Shown in pieces: positions 1-5,392 of a stretch of DNA of 5,392 nucleotides. How positions within the stretch are numbered: the first letter of the stretch is position 1; the number at the start of each line of letters is the position of its first letter. The notes under the pieces were generated by a model. It was not told the DNA's origin. It was given only the letters and a program-made list of their open reading frames with translations, and ran no database searches. A program made the translations under genes and the position numbers. This stretch comes from Clostridiales bacterium DTU092 (GTDB lineage: Bacteria > Bacillota > Clostridia > Caldicoprobacterales > Caldicoprobacteraceae), in NCBI GenBank assembly GCA_001513505.1, contig LFTM01000231.1, forward strand, positions 602 to 5,993. The letters are read 5' to 3'.

Positions 1-1
1 A

Positions 2-205
2 CTAGTTGAAAAAGGCTGTAAACTCTTTTATCTCTTCTGGCTTTTCCTCTTCAGCAGGTTCAGGCTCTTCCTCGGGTTTATCTTTGCCATCGGTGGTCGT
101 TTTGGGACTTTCAGCTGCCGGCTGCTCGGCCTTTTTCCCGCACCCGGTTATTAGAGCAACCACTAACAGAAAGACCAGCAACACGCTAATAACCTTTTTG
201 TTCAT
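2..205 (-). CDS. short lipoprotein ORF, possibly the truncated N-terminus of a solute-binding-type lipoprotein
   Basis: A 67-residue ORF begins at ATG 205 and ends at an in-frame TAG at positions 4-2, one base from the window edge. Residues 1-18 are a lysine-led hydrophobic signal sequence, followed by the lipobox I-T-G-C with Cys22 as the lipidation site, so the product should be anchored on the outer face of the membrane. Residues 23-58 are a Lys/Glu/Pro/Thr-rich tether. The last residues (EFTAFFN) look like the first beta strand of a folded domain, as in family 1 extracellular solute-binding proteins, which are usually several hundred residues long. A purine-rich SD (GGGGAG at 216-221, AAGG at 211-214) precedes the ATG. 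The abrupt stop suggests a nonsense-truncated gene, although a true small lipoprotein is possible. An FMN-binding PplA-like lipoprotein cannot be excluded. The lipoprotein call is firm; the family is a guess. Confidence 0.6.
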   Translation of the reverse strand: MNKKVISVLLVFLLVVALITGCGKKAEQPAAESPKTTTDGKDKPEEEPEPAEEEKPEEIKEFTAFFN

Positions 206-301
206 ACCTGCCTTTCTCCCCTTTCAAATTTTTAATAAAGCAACACCTGGTTAACAGTCACATTAATACTTATTACGCTCAAAGCCCATTTATTCCAGAC
301 C

Positions 302-325
302 TGACATTGATATGTGTACATGTCA
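302..325. repeat. inverted repeat TGACAT-N12-ATGTCA upstream of the lipoprotein ORF
   Basis: Perfect 6-bp arms at 302-307 and 320-325 are separated by 12 bases, giving an 18-bp centre-to-centre spacing typical of two-half-site operators. The right arm overlaps a perfect TTGACA (321-326, minus strand), but no acceptable -10 lies 16-18 bases downstream of it. I therefore do not call a promoter here. It lies about 100-120 bases before the lipoprotein start codon. It may be an operator for that gene or chance. Confidence 0.25.
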
Positions 326-358
326 ATTAAAGTATTAAAAACACAAAGGCTAAGATAG

Positions 359-397
359 CATAAAACCGCCCATCCCTCACGGATAAGCGGTTTTATG
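359..397 (-). terminator. long stem-loop, probable back-up or bidirectional terminator
   Basis: Arms 359-369 and 387-397 form 11 perfect pairs, with an inner ATCC/GGAT stem and a 5-base loop at 376-380. In minus-strand RNA the two intervening positions pair as U·G, giving a continuous stem of about 17 pairs. On the plus strand the same positions are A/C mismatches, so the structure seems built for minus-strand RNA. The stem carries an A4/U4 segment but no good U-run follows it, so termination may be weak. It lies just past the tRNA-Ala terminator and before the lipoprotein gene. Confidence 0.5.
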
Positions 398-401
398 TCA
401 C

Positions 402-437
402 AAAAAAACACCGTAACCTTATATCAAGATTACGGTG
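402..437 (-). terminator. intrinsic terminator of the tRNA-Ala unit
   Basis: On the minus strand a hairpin with arms 426-437 and 409-420 (8 clean pairs, one G·U at 417/429, then 3 more pairs, 5-base loop) is followed at once by seven T (408-402). It begins 6 bases after the tRNA 3' end, so it should define the end of the tRNA precursor. Confidence 0.85.
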
Positions 438-443
438 CTTACA

Positions 444-519
444 TGGTGGAGTTAAGGGGATTCGAACCCCTGACCTCTTGACTGCCAGTCAAGCGCTCTC
501 CCAACTGAGCTATAACCCC
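444..519 (-). tRNA. tRNA-Ala (anticodon GGC), CCA encoded
   Basis: This is a 76-base gene with a complete cloverleaf. The acceptor stem is GGGGTTA/TAACTCC, the D arm starts at GCTC and closes with GAGC, and the anticodon stem CTTGA/TCAAG encloses the loop CTGGCAG with anticodon GGC at positions 34-36. The T arm is AGGGG-TTCGAAT-CCCCT, and the discriminator A is followed by an encoded CCA. The acceptor stem contains the G3·U70 wobble, the classic identity element for alanyl-tRNA synthetase, which independently supports the alanine call. GGC reads GCC and GCU codons. The gene has its own promoter and terminator and so looks like a monocistronic unit between proS and the lipoprotein ORF. Confidence 0.97.
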
Positions 520-537
520 GCGAACTCAGCAAGTCAT

Positions 538-566
538 ATTATAACCTAAACAAAGTGATTTGTAAA
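538..566 (-). promoter_or_regulatory. sigmaA-type promoter of tRNA-Ala
   Basis: On the minus strand, TTTACA (561-566, five of six matches to consensus) is separated by exactly 17 bases from a perfect TATAAT (538-543). Transcription should start near 531, leaving a leader of about a dozen bases before the mature tRNA 5' end at 519, as is usual for tRNA units. Confidence 0.85.
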
Positions 567-650
567 GTACTATTTTAACCCTTACCTAACCCGGCTCTAG
601 AGAAGTCAAACATATGTGACTCAACTGTTTCCAAACATTGATTACAAGTT

Positions 651-690
651 AAAATAAAAGATCCCCGCCTTGATTACAAGACCGGGATCT
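651..690 (-). terminator. intrinsic terminator of proS
   Basis: On the minus strand, arms 684-690 and 659-665 (AGATCCC/GGGATCT, 7 pairs) continue through an imperfect segment into a CTTG/CAAG tip with a 4-base loop (673-676). The stem is followed by TTTTATTTT-like sequence at 658-651. It starts 17 bases beyond the proS stop codon. Confidence 0.85.
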
Positions 691-707
691 GTTTCACCGA
701 TAAACTA

Positions 708-2153
708 TTAGTAAGCCTTGGCAAAGTACACCATGTGTTTTGCAGGTTTTCCGCAGTATACGCAATTGTCTGCCAGGTGTTCCTGTTCAAAGGGGATGCA
801 ACGTGAGGTAGCCCCGGTTTCGGCCTTTATATTATCCTCACATTCCCTTGCCCCACACCACATAGCTTTTACAAATCCTTCTTTCTCTTTCATTATCTCC
901 TTGAACTCATCAAAATCACGAGCAACACTTGTATAGTTTTCACGCATTTTCAAAGCCTTTTGATACACACCGTCATGTACTTCAACCAATAGATCCTGAA
1001 TAGCCTGTATCATGTTATCCATGGGAACAAATTTTTTCTCAAAGTTGTCCCGGCGTACCAGTACCACCTGGTTGTTTTCAATATCTCTGGGTCCTATTTC
1101 AAGGCGCAGCGGCACTCCTTTAAGTTCCCATTCGTTAAACTTCCAACCCGGACTTTGGGTATCTCTGTCATCCAATTCAACCCGTATACCGGCAGCGGCA
1201 ATTTTCTGGTAAACCTCCCTGGCTTTATCAACAACCCCTTCCTTATGGATAGCAATGGGTACTATAATCACCTGTATGGGTGCAACTTTCGGCGGCAGAA
1301 CCAGACCTCGCTCATCACCATGAACCATTATAATAGCTCCAATCAACCGGGTAGATACGCCCCATGATGTCTGCCACCCATATTTTAACTGTCCATCTCT
1401 GTCCAGGAACTGGATGTCAAACACCTTGGAGAAATGCTGGCCTAAATTATGTGATGTACCGGCCTGAAGAGCTTTGCCGTCCTGCATCATAGCCTCCATT
1501 GTATAGGTTTTTAGGGCACCGGCGAATTTTTCTTTCTCGGTTTTCTGCCCTGTTACCACAGGAATTGCAAGAACGTTCTCAGCAAACTCCTTATACACAC
1601 CCAGCATCTTCAATGTCTCTTCCTGAGCCTCTTCTTCGGTAGCATGGACAGTATGCCCCTCCTGCCAGAGGAATTCAGAGGTCCTTAAGAAAGGCCTGGT
1701 TGATTTCTCCCAACGCACTACATTGCACCATTGATTATACAGCACCGGCAAATCTCTATATGATTGAATCCATTTTGCATACATTGCACATATAATGGTC
1801 TCCGAAGTAGGTCTTACTACCAAAGGTTCTGCAAGTTCCTCACTACCACCACGGGTAACCCAGGCAACTTCGGGCGCAAACCCTTCAACATGCTCTGCTT
1901 CCTTACGCAGCAGGGTTTCCGGTATAAACAATGGGAAATAGGCATTTTTGTGCCCCGTTGCCTTAAACCGGGTATCCAATTCCCTCTGTATATTTTCCCA
2001 TATACCATATCCGTAAGGCTTTATAACCATACAACCCTTTACGGGAGCATAGTCCACCAGATCTGTTTTTAATATGACATCGGTATACCACTGAGAAAAA
2101 TCTTCTTCCCTGGGGGTAATATGAGTAACAAATTCCTGTTGTCTATTTTCCAT
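708..2153 (-). CDS. proS: prolyl-tRNA synthetase, short archaeal/eukaryotic-like type
   Basis: This cytosolic class II aminoacyl-tRNA synthetase charges tRNA-Pro with proline using ATP. The 481-residue product has motif 2 around R114-P-T-S-E-T-I to R148-W-E, the RTSEFLWQEGHT segment at 157-168, and motif 3 around G265-V-S-T-R269. An anticodon-binding (HGTP) domain spans about 290-390. The C-terminal domain has Cys433-x4-Cys438 and Cys464-x2-Cys467, expected to bind zinc, and ends in the characteristic terminal Tyr481. It lacks the editing insertion of the longer bacterial ProS (about 565-620 residues), so it is the ~480-residue type. A start six codons upstream (TTG, 2171) is open, but the SD AAAGGAG (2162-2168) lies inside that extension, 8 bases before ATG 2153. 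I therefore choose 2153. The gene follows the polyprenyl synthase after 105 bases and has its own promoter. Many clostridia carry this form alone or beside the long form. Confidence 0.97.
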   Translation of the reverse strand: MENRQQEFVTHITPREEDFSQWYTDVILKTDLVDYAPVKGCMVIKPYGYGIWENIQRELDTRFKATGHKNAYFPLFIPETLLRKEAEHVEGFAPEVAWVTRGGSEELAEPLVVRPTSETIICAMYAKWIQSYRDLPVLYNQWCNVVRWEKSTRPFLRTSEFLWQEGHTVHATEEEAQEETLKMLGVYKEFAENVLAIPVVTGQKTEKEKFAGALKTYTMEAMMQDGKALQAGTSHNLGQHFSKVFDIQFLDRDGQLKYGWQTSWGVSTRLIGAIIMVHGDERGLVLPPKVAPIQVIIVPIAIHKEGVVDKAREVYQKIAAAGIRVELDDRDTQSPGWKFNEWELKGVPLRLEIGPRDIENNQVVLVRRDNFEKKFVPMDNMIQAIQDLLVEVHDGVYQKALKMRENYTSVARDFDEFKEIMKEKEGFVKAMWCGARECEDNIKAETGATSRCIPFEQEHLADNCVYCGKPAKHMVYFAKAY

Positions 2154-2161
2154 AACCAAAG

Positions 2162-2168
2162 CTCCTTT
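2162..2168 (-). promoter_or_regulatory. ribosome binding site that fixes the proS start
   Basis: AAAGGAG on the minus strand is 8 bases before ATG 2153. It would be coding sequence if the upstream TTG at 2171 were used, which argues against that longer start. Confidence 0.85.
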
Positions 2169-2203
2169 CAAAAAACCCCATACTCTTTTTCTATCTTCTA
2201 GCT

Positions 2204-2232
2204 ATTTTAGCACCAACAGTCTATATTTGCAA
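2204..2232 (-). promoter_or_regulatory. extended -10 promoter of proS
   Basis: On the minus strand, TTGCAA (2227-2232, four of six) and TAAAAT (2204-2209, five of six) are 17 bases apart, with a TGC extended -10 immediately before the hexamer. The predicted start near 2197 gives a leader of about 44 bases. That is too short for a T-box, and none is visible. No terminator is seen between the upstream polyprenyl synthase gene and this site, so read-through may also feed proS. Confidence 0.65.
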
Positions 2233-2258
2233 TATCCCAGCCATATTAACGTATAAAA

Positions 2259-3251
2259 TCAATGATTGCGGTCCATAAGTCCTTTTACCAGATCCTCCAG
2301 GGCTGTTCTTGCAGGATTTGGCGGAAGCGTCTTAATACAGGTAATGGCACGCTTTAAATATCTTGATGCCAATCTTCTGCTGTAATCAATGCCTCCGCTT
2401 AAATGCACCAGCTCAACAATTCTATCTACATCAGCCGGTTCATAACCCTGTTTGTCCAACAGAATTGCAGTTTCATCTCTGAAATCAGGCGAATTCAAGG
2501 TGTAGATTAAGGGCAGGGTATATACTCCCTGAACAAAATCTCTGCCCACCGGTTTACCGGTCTTTGCCGGGTCACCCGTAAAATCCAGCAAGTCATCAGT
2601 TATCTGAAAAGCCATACCAAAATTGAAGCCAAACTTTCCTAAAGAACGGATCGCATCGCGGGAACATCCGCTTTCATGGGCTCCTATAAAGCAGCTTAAT
2701 GCAAAAAGCAGTGCTGTTTTACGGCCAATCCTTTTTAAATATTGCCGGACAGTAACATTTTTATCATATCTGTACTGATACTGCTCAACCTCTCCTTCAC
2801 AGATGGCTTTAATCACTCTGGACAGTCTTTGCAGGTTCTCAAAAGCAGTACTGCTGGTAAGCAGCAGAAAAGCCTTTGTAAACAGAAAATCCCCGGTAAA
2901 CACCGCTATATCCTTCCCCCAGCGTGTCTGTACGGTTGGCATTCCTCTCCTTGTTTTTGCCTCATCAATGATGTCATCGTGAACCAGTGTGGCAGTATGA
3001 AGAATCTCTATAGCAGCTGCCATGGGAATAAGCTTTTTCGCCTGATACTTCCCGAATTTTCCCGACAGCAGTACCAAAGCAGGACGCAGCCGTTTACCTC
3101 CGGCTTCAACCAGTTCCTTTAAGGCAGATTCAAGTATTTTTTGCTTTGATACCAGATTGGACCTGATATACTGCTCAACCCTGGCTATATCTTCTCCAAT
3201 GATATCACCATAGCTTCCATTTACTTGCTTCTTATCGTCCCTCATGAACAA
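2259..3251 (-). CDS. trans-polyprenyl diphosphate synthase (HepT/DmkB-like)
   Basis: This soluble all-alpha prenyltransferase should extend allylic diphosphates with isopentenyl diphosphate to make a long isoprenoid chain, probably the menaquinone or demethylmenaquinone tail. In the 330-residue product the visible family motifs are GGKRLRP (51-57), the first aspartate-rich motif D92-D-I-I-D96 followed by R101-R102, K178-T179, and Q217-I-T-D-D-L-L-D223 as the second aspartate-rich motif, then GKPVGRD (232-238) and TLP. The residues four and five places before the first motif are small (Ala87, Thr88), consistent with a long rather than C15 product; exact chain length is not predictable. The SD AAAGGGG (3260-3266) is 8 bases from TTG 3251 and 14 from ATG 3245, so I favour TTG. 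ATG 3245 (328 residues) remains possible, while TTG 3275 would place the SD inside the gene. The start lies 4 bases after the stop of the Gx gene. It is the last gene of the cassette. Confidence 0.93.
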   Translation of the reverse strand: MFMRDDKKQVNGSYGDIIGEDIARVEQYIRSNLVSKQKILESALKELVEAGGKRLRPALVLLSGKFGKYQAKKLIPMAAAIEILHTATLVHDDIIDEAKTRRGMPTVQTRWGKDIAVFTGDFLFTKAFLLLTSSTAFENLQRLSRVIKAICEGEVEQYQYRYDKNVTVRQYLKRIGRKTALLFALSCFIGAHESGCSRDAIRSLGKFGFNFGMAFQITDDLLDFTGDPAKTGKPVGRDFVQGVYTLPLIYTLNSPDFRDETAILLDKQGYEPADVDRIVELVHLSGGIDYSRRLASRYLKRAITCIKTLPPNPARTALEDLVKGLMDRNH

Positions 3252-3255
3252 TTGA

Positions 3256-3771
3256 TTATCCCCTTTCACATGCAAACCATCTGTGCTGCAGGTATTTTAT
3301 CATGTACCTGGAAGCCAAACCAACGAAAAAACCTGTACCCAGAGCCGTAACCGTCAGAAGAGGCAGATAGGAAAACAGTATTCCTACACTGCCAAACATC
3401 CATGATGCCATCAAAAGCTGTCCGATATTATGAAATATAGCACCGGCAGTACTAATGCCCATTATGCTGAAATACGGACGGTATTTATAGTACAAGCCCC
3501 CCATTACCAGACAGCTCAGAATCCCTCCGGCAAGACTATATAAAATGGCAGTAACGCTGCCGCCAAGCAGCGAACCTAATACTGAACGGATACTAACAAC
3601 AATTATGGCCTCTTTAAATCCATAAATCGCCAGTGTAACCAGAGTCATTATGTTTGCCAGTCCCAGTTTCATACCGGGGGCCAGCACAGGCATAAAGCCC
3701 TCCAGCAAATGCAAGACCAAAGCCTGAGAAATGATCAGTCCAAGTATAACCATATCCCTAACTCTACCCAT
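3256..3771 (-). CDS. Gx transporter family / 'heptaprenyl diphosphate synthase component I' membrane protein (EetB-like)
   Basis: A 171-residue integral membrane protein with hydrophobic segments at about 7-22, 38-58, 64-92, 102-122 and 127-155, resembling small S-component-like transporters. Family hallmarks are LLEGFMPVLAPGMKLGLANI (22-41), an R-S-V-L-G-S-L-L-G-G stretch (62-71) and G-A-I-F-H-N-I-G-Q-L (110-119). The family was historically named heptaprenyl diphosphate synthase component I because it often sits beside a polyprenyl synthase, but nothing here looks like a prenyltransferase. Its membrane topology suggests transport or an electron transfer scaffold; I infer the EetB counterpart from context. 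I chose ATG 3771 because the SD GGGAG (3781-3785) overlaps the stop of the preceding gene and sits 9 bases upstream. The open frame extends to 3828 but would overlap that gene. The intergenic gap is 13 bases, suggesting translational coupling. Confidence 0.88.
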   Translation of the reverse strand: MGRVRDMVILGLIISQALVLHLLEGFMPVLAPGMKLGLANIMTLVTLAIYGFKEAIIVVSIRSVLGSLLGGSVTAILYSLAGGILSCLVMGGLYYKYRPYFSIMGISTAGAIFHNIGQLLMASWMFGSVGILFSYLPLLTVTALGTGFFVGLASRYMIKYLQHRWFACERG

Positions 3772-3784
3772 ATCTTCTATCTCC

Positions 3785-4183
3785 CTAATGTGCAATGTCA
3801 TCAATATCAGACTGTCTCTCATCAACACCGGTTATCGTGACAGTGACCTTATGGGGTAAACACACTATAGCCTGTCCGGGCGAGCGGATAGCCCCCGTTT
3901 TTACACACAGCTGATCCGGACAGTTAGCTTCCTCTATCCTCACTTCCTCATAGGTTATTACCACGGTATTATAACGTCCACCGCCAGCATCAACACGAAG
4001 TTCAACGGGTTCCATTCCTTCACGTATCTCGATGGAATAGCTGTCACTCTTGTCTACTTCAATTACCACACTGCGTTTATCGTTATTTAGCCCCATCAAA
4101 TACATACCTGTAAGGCTGATTATTATTAAAACAACGGCAAAAGCGTATACAAATATGTCCCCAATTTTTATGGAAATCTTCAT
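3785..4183 (-). CDS. membrane-anchored NusG domain II protein (EetA-like)
   Basis: A 132-residue protein with a short basic N-terminus, one transmembrane segment at about 11-30 and an exported beta-rich NusG-domain-II fold (about 37-118). It is not the transcription factor NusG: it lacks the NGN domain and is membrane tethered. The family signature is clear: N87-C-P-D-Q-L-C-V-K-T-G97 and I106-V-C-L-P110, giving three cysteines (88, 93, 108) outside the membrane that could form a disulfide or bind a metal. The start ATG overlaps the apbE stop in an ATGA arrangement. Its best SD (GAGGAG, 4198-4203) is 14 bases away, so translation probably depends on coupling to apbE. The molecular function of the family is unknown. 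Its position between ApbE and Gx genes matches eetA of the flavin-based extracellular electron transfer locus. Confidence 0.9.
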   Translation of the reverse strand: MKISIKIGDIFVYAFAVVLIIISLTGMYLMGLNNDKRSVVIEVDKSDSYSIEIREGMEPVELRVDAGGGRYNTVVITYEEVRIEEANCPDQLCVKTGAIRSPGQAIVCLPHKVTVTITGVDERQSDIDDIAH

Positions 4184-5244
4184 GGCATTATCTCATACTC
4201 CTCATCCGTCACGGTCAACCGTTTATCAAATCCCCTGGAAGTATATATCTTTTTATCAACAGTAACAGCCATGGCTTCTGAATTCCCTAACTGTTCAACA
4301 ATATCCAGGCCTTTATCTGCTCCCATTACAAAAACAATCGTAGACAATGCATCCGCATCTATTGAATTCTCAGCAACTACCGTAGTTGCCATAAGCCCGC
4401 TGTCGGCCGGATATCCGGTAGATGTATCAAATATATGGTGATATCTCACTCCCGTTTTTTTGTAAACATCTTCAATATAACGCTCGTAATCACCGGAGCT
4501 TACCACGCTTTCGTTTACTGCCTCAACAACAGCGATGTGACGCCGCACACCATCGGATCTGGGATCCTGTATTCCTATCCTCCACGGCTGATCATTGGGC
4601 TTTTTACCCAATACAATTACATTGCCCCCCATATTAATGAGGGCACGCTTTACTCCTGCTTGCTTTAAGACTCTCACCACTTCATCAGCAGCATAGCCCT
4701 TCGCGATAGCTCCCAGATCTATGCCCATACCCTTTTCCTGCAGGTATACCGTACCTTCTTCCTTATTCAATACAACTTTCCGGTAATCAACAAGTCTTAA
4801 TCTCTCCCGGATCTCTTCATCACTGGGTACCCTGGGGTGTTCTGATGTAATCCCCCATAGCTGCACAATCGGATATATGGTGATATCAAAAGTACCTTCG
4901 GACAATCTGCTGTACTCCAATGCCTTCTCTATAACTTTAAATGTATCATCATGAACTTTAACCGGTTGTATACCGGCATTGCTGTTTATACGGCTTACAT
5001 CACTGTCCTCAATGGTGATGCTCATACGCCTTTCTATCTCGTCAATTCTTTGTACAGCCCTGTCTAATATTTTCGGGCCTTCCCGTCCTGCATATATCCT
5101 GATATTTATCCATGTGTTGAGGGCAAACACATTCTTACTGTGTTCTTTTTCCTTGTCACCAAATGCACACCCGTTCAATATGGATAATAATAACAAACAA
5201 ATCACTATAACTATCGGATAAGTCCTTACAATATATTTTCTCAA
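4180..5244 (-). CDS. apbE: lipoprotein FAD:protein FMN transferase (ApbE family, FmnB-like)
   Basis: ApbE enzymes use FAD and Mg2+ to attach FMN covalently to a Thr/Ser of exported FMN-binding domains such as RnfG, NqrC or PplA. The 354-residue protein has a signal sequence (1-22) and lipobox L-N-G-C with Cys26 lipidated, placing it on the outer membrane face. Core motifs follow in order: S81-D-V-S-R-I-N87, E116-G-T-F-D-I (116-121), G174-I-D-L-G-A-I-A-K-G-Y-A (174-185), N204-M-G-G-N, S249-S-G-D-Y-E-R, H269-H-I-F-D-T-S-T-G-Y-P, and D296-A-D-A-L-S-T302, which belongs to the Mg/FAD site. Length and motifs are complete. The start is TTG 5244, the only start giving a full signal peptide, with SD GGGGG (5252-5256) 7 bases upstream. 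It is the first gene of a four-gene operon. The acceptor protein is not in the window. Confidence 0.96.
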   Translation of the reverse strand: MRKYIVRTYPIVIVICLLLLSILNGCAFGDKEKEHSKNVFALNTWINIRIYAGREGPKILDRAVQRIDEIERRMSITIEDSDVSRINSNAGIQPVKVHDDTFKVIEKALEYSRLSEGTFDITIYPIVQLWGITSEHPRVPSDEEIRERLRLVDYRKVVLNKEEGTVYLQEKGMGIDLGAIAKGYAADEVVRVLKQAGVKRALINMGGNVIVLGKKPNDQPWRIGIQDPRSDGVRRHIAVVEAVNESVVSSGDYERYIEDVYKKTGVRYHHIFDTSTGYPADSGLMATTVVAENSIDADALSTIVFVMGADKGLDIVEQLGNSEAMAVTVDKKIYTSRGFDKRLTVTDEEYEIMP

Positions 5245-5248
5245 ATAC

Positions 5249-5261
5249 AGACCCCCGGTCT
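5249..5261 (-). promoter_or_regulatory. apbE ribosome binding site inside a small hairpin
   Basis: On the minus strand AGACC-GGG-GGTCT forms a 5-bp stem with a GGG triloop. The five G residues that form the SD (5252-5256) occupy the loop and the first two stem positions, 7 bases before the TTG start. The hairpin could moderate initiation; its stability is modest. Confidence 0.4.
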
Positions 5262-5287
5262 TTATATTCTTAAATCAGTATAAGTTT

Positions 5288-5316
5288 ATAATATCACTTG
5301 CTTATTATGCTGACAA
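5288..5316 (-). promoter_or_regulatory. extended -10 sigmaA-type promoter of the apbE operon
   Basis: On the minus strand, TTGTCA (5311-5316, five of six) is 17 bases from TATTAT (5288-5293, five of six), with a TGA extended -10 directly before it. The predicted start near 5281 gives a leader of roughly 36 bases. This makes apbE the first gene of its transcription unit. Confidence 0.8.
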
Positions 5317-5324
5317 GCTTTTAG

Positions 5325-5340
5325 ACACTTAAGTTAGTGT
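5325..5340. promoter_or_regulatory. dyad ACACT-N6-AGTGT upstream of the apbE promoter
   Basis: The 16-base element ACACTTAAGTTAGTGT has perfect 5-bp arms (5325-5329, 5336-5340). It lies 8 bases upstream of the -35 hexamer, centred about 50 bases before the predicted transcription start. That is a typical position for an activator site. It does not match a regulator site I can name. Confidence 0.35.
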
Positions 5341-5392
5341 AAAATTACTCTGGGAAAAAACAAACAAATAAAAGAAAAGAGTATCTCCTCTG

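Noticed and set aside
1..6. ACTAGT (SpeI site) at the very start, as a sign of a cloning junction
   Set aside because: A six-base match at an arbitrary window edge is weak, and no vector-like sequence is present.
6..254. 82-codon plus-strand ORF
   Set aside because: It is antisense to the lipoprotein ORF, has a serine-rich low-complexity translation produced by the Glu/Lys/Pro tether, and shows no recognisable domain.
1764..2072. 102-codon plus-strand ORF
   Set aside because: It is antisense to the conserved catalytic region of proS and has no domain signature.
2154..2258. T-box or terminator between the polyprenyl synthase and proS
   Set aside because: The gap is only 105 bases, with no T-box core sequence, specifier loop or hairpin plus U-run. 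Only a 4-bp GCTA/TAGC dyad overlaps the -10.
2742..3122. 126-codon plus-strand ORF
   Set aside because: It lies wholly antisense to the polyprenyl synthase, whose motifs are intact, and its translation shows no family features.
5352..5392. Possible terminator of an upstream gene at the right edge
   Set aside because: On the minus strand a short AGAG/CTCT stem leads into T-rich sequence, but the stem is cut or too weak within the window to support a call.

Overview
The window reads as a compact chromosomal segment of a Gram-positive Firmicute, most likely a Clostridia-class organism. All supported genes are on the minus strand. The signs are lipobox-type signal peptides, strong Shine-Dalgarno (SD) sites, frequent TTG starts, canonical sigmaA-type promoters with 17-bp spacers, intrinsic terminators, and the short 'archaeal-type' ProS common in clostridia. 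Species assignment is not possible from sequence alone.

Transcription runs right to left. At the right end, a near-consensus extended -10 promoter (5288-5316), with a 16-bp dyad just upstream, drives four tightly packed genes: a lipoprotein ApbE-type FAD:protein FMN transferase (4180-5244), a membrane-anchored NusG-domain-II protein (3785-4183), a Gx/'heptaprenyl diphosphate synthase component I' membrane protein (3256-3771), and a trans-polyprenyl diphosphate synthase (2259-3251). These four families match fmnB, eetA, eetB and dmkB of the flavin-based extracellular electron transfer locus known from Listeria and Enterococcus. The cassette therefore looks like part of a module that flavinylates exported proteins and supplies a (demethyl)menaquinone side chain. 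The NADH dehydrogenase, the UbiA-type DmkA and the flavinylated PplA partner are not in this window.

Next comes proS (708-2153), class II prolyl-tRNA synthetase, with its own extended -10 promoter (2204-2232) and an intrinsic terminator (651-690). A stand-alone tRNA-Ala(GGC) unit follows, with promoter 538-566, gene 444-519 and terminator 402-437. A second long hairpin (359-397) lies just beyond.

The left edge holds the start of a lipoprotein gene (2-205). It resembles the N-terminus of a larger exported protein, perhaps a solute-binding protein, but meets an in-frame TAG after 67 codons right at the window boundary. The two gene-free gaps, 206-443 and 520-707, are under 300 bases and hold mainly the tRNA control signals and hairpins described.
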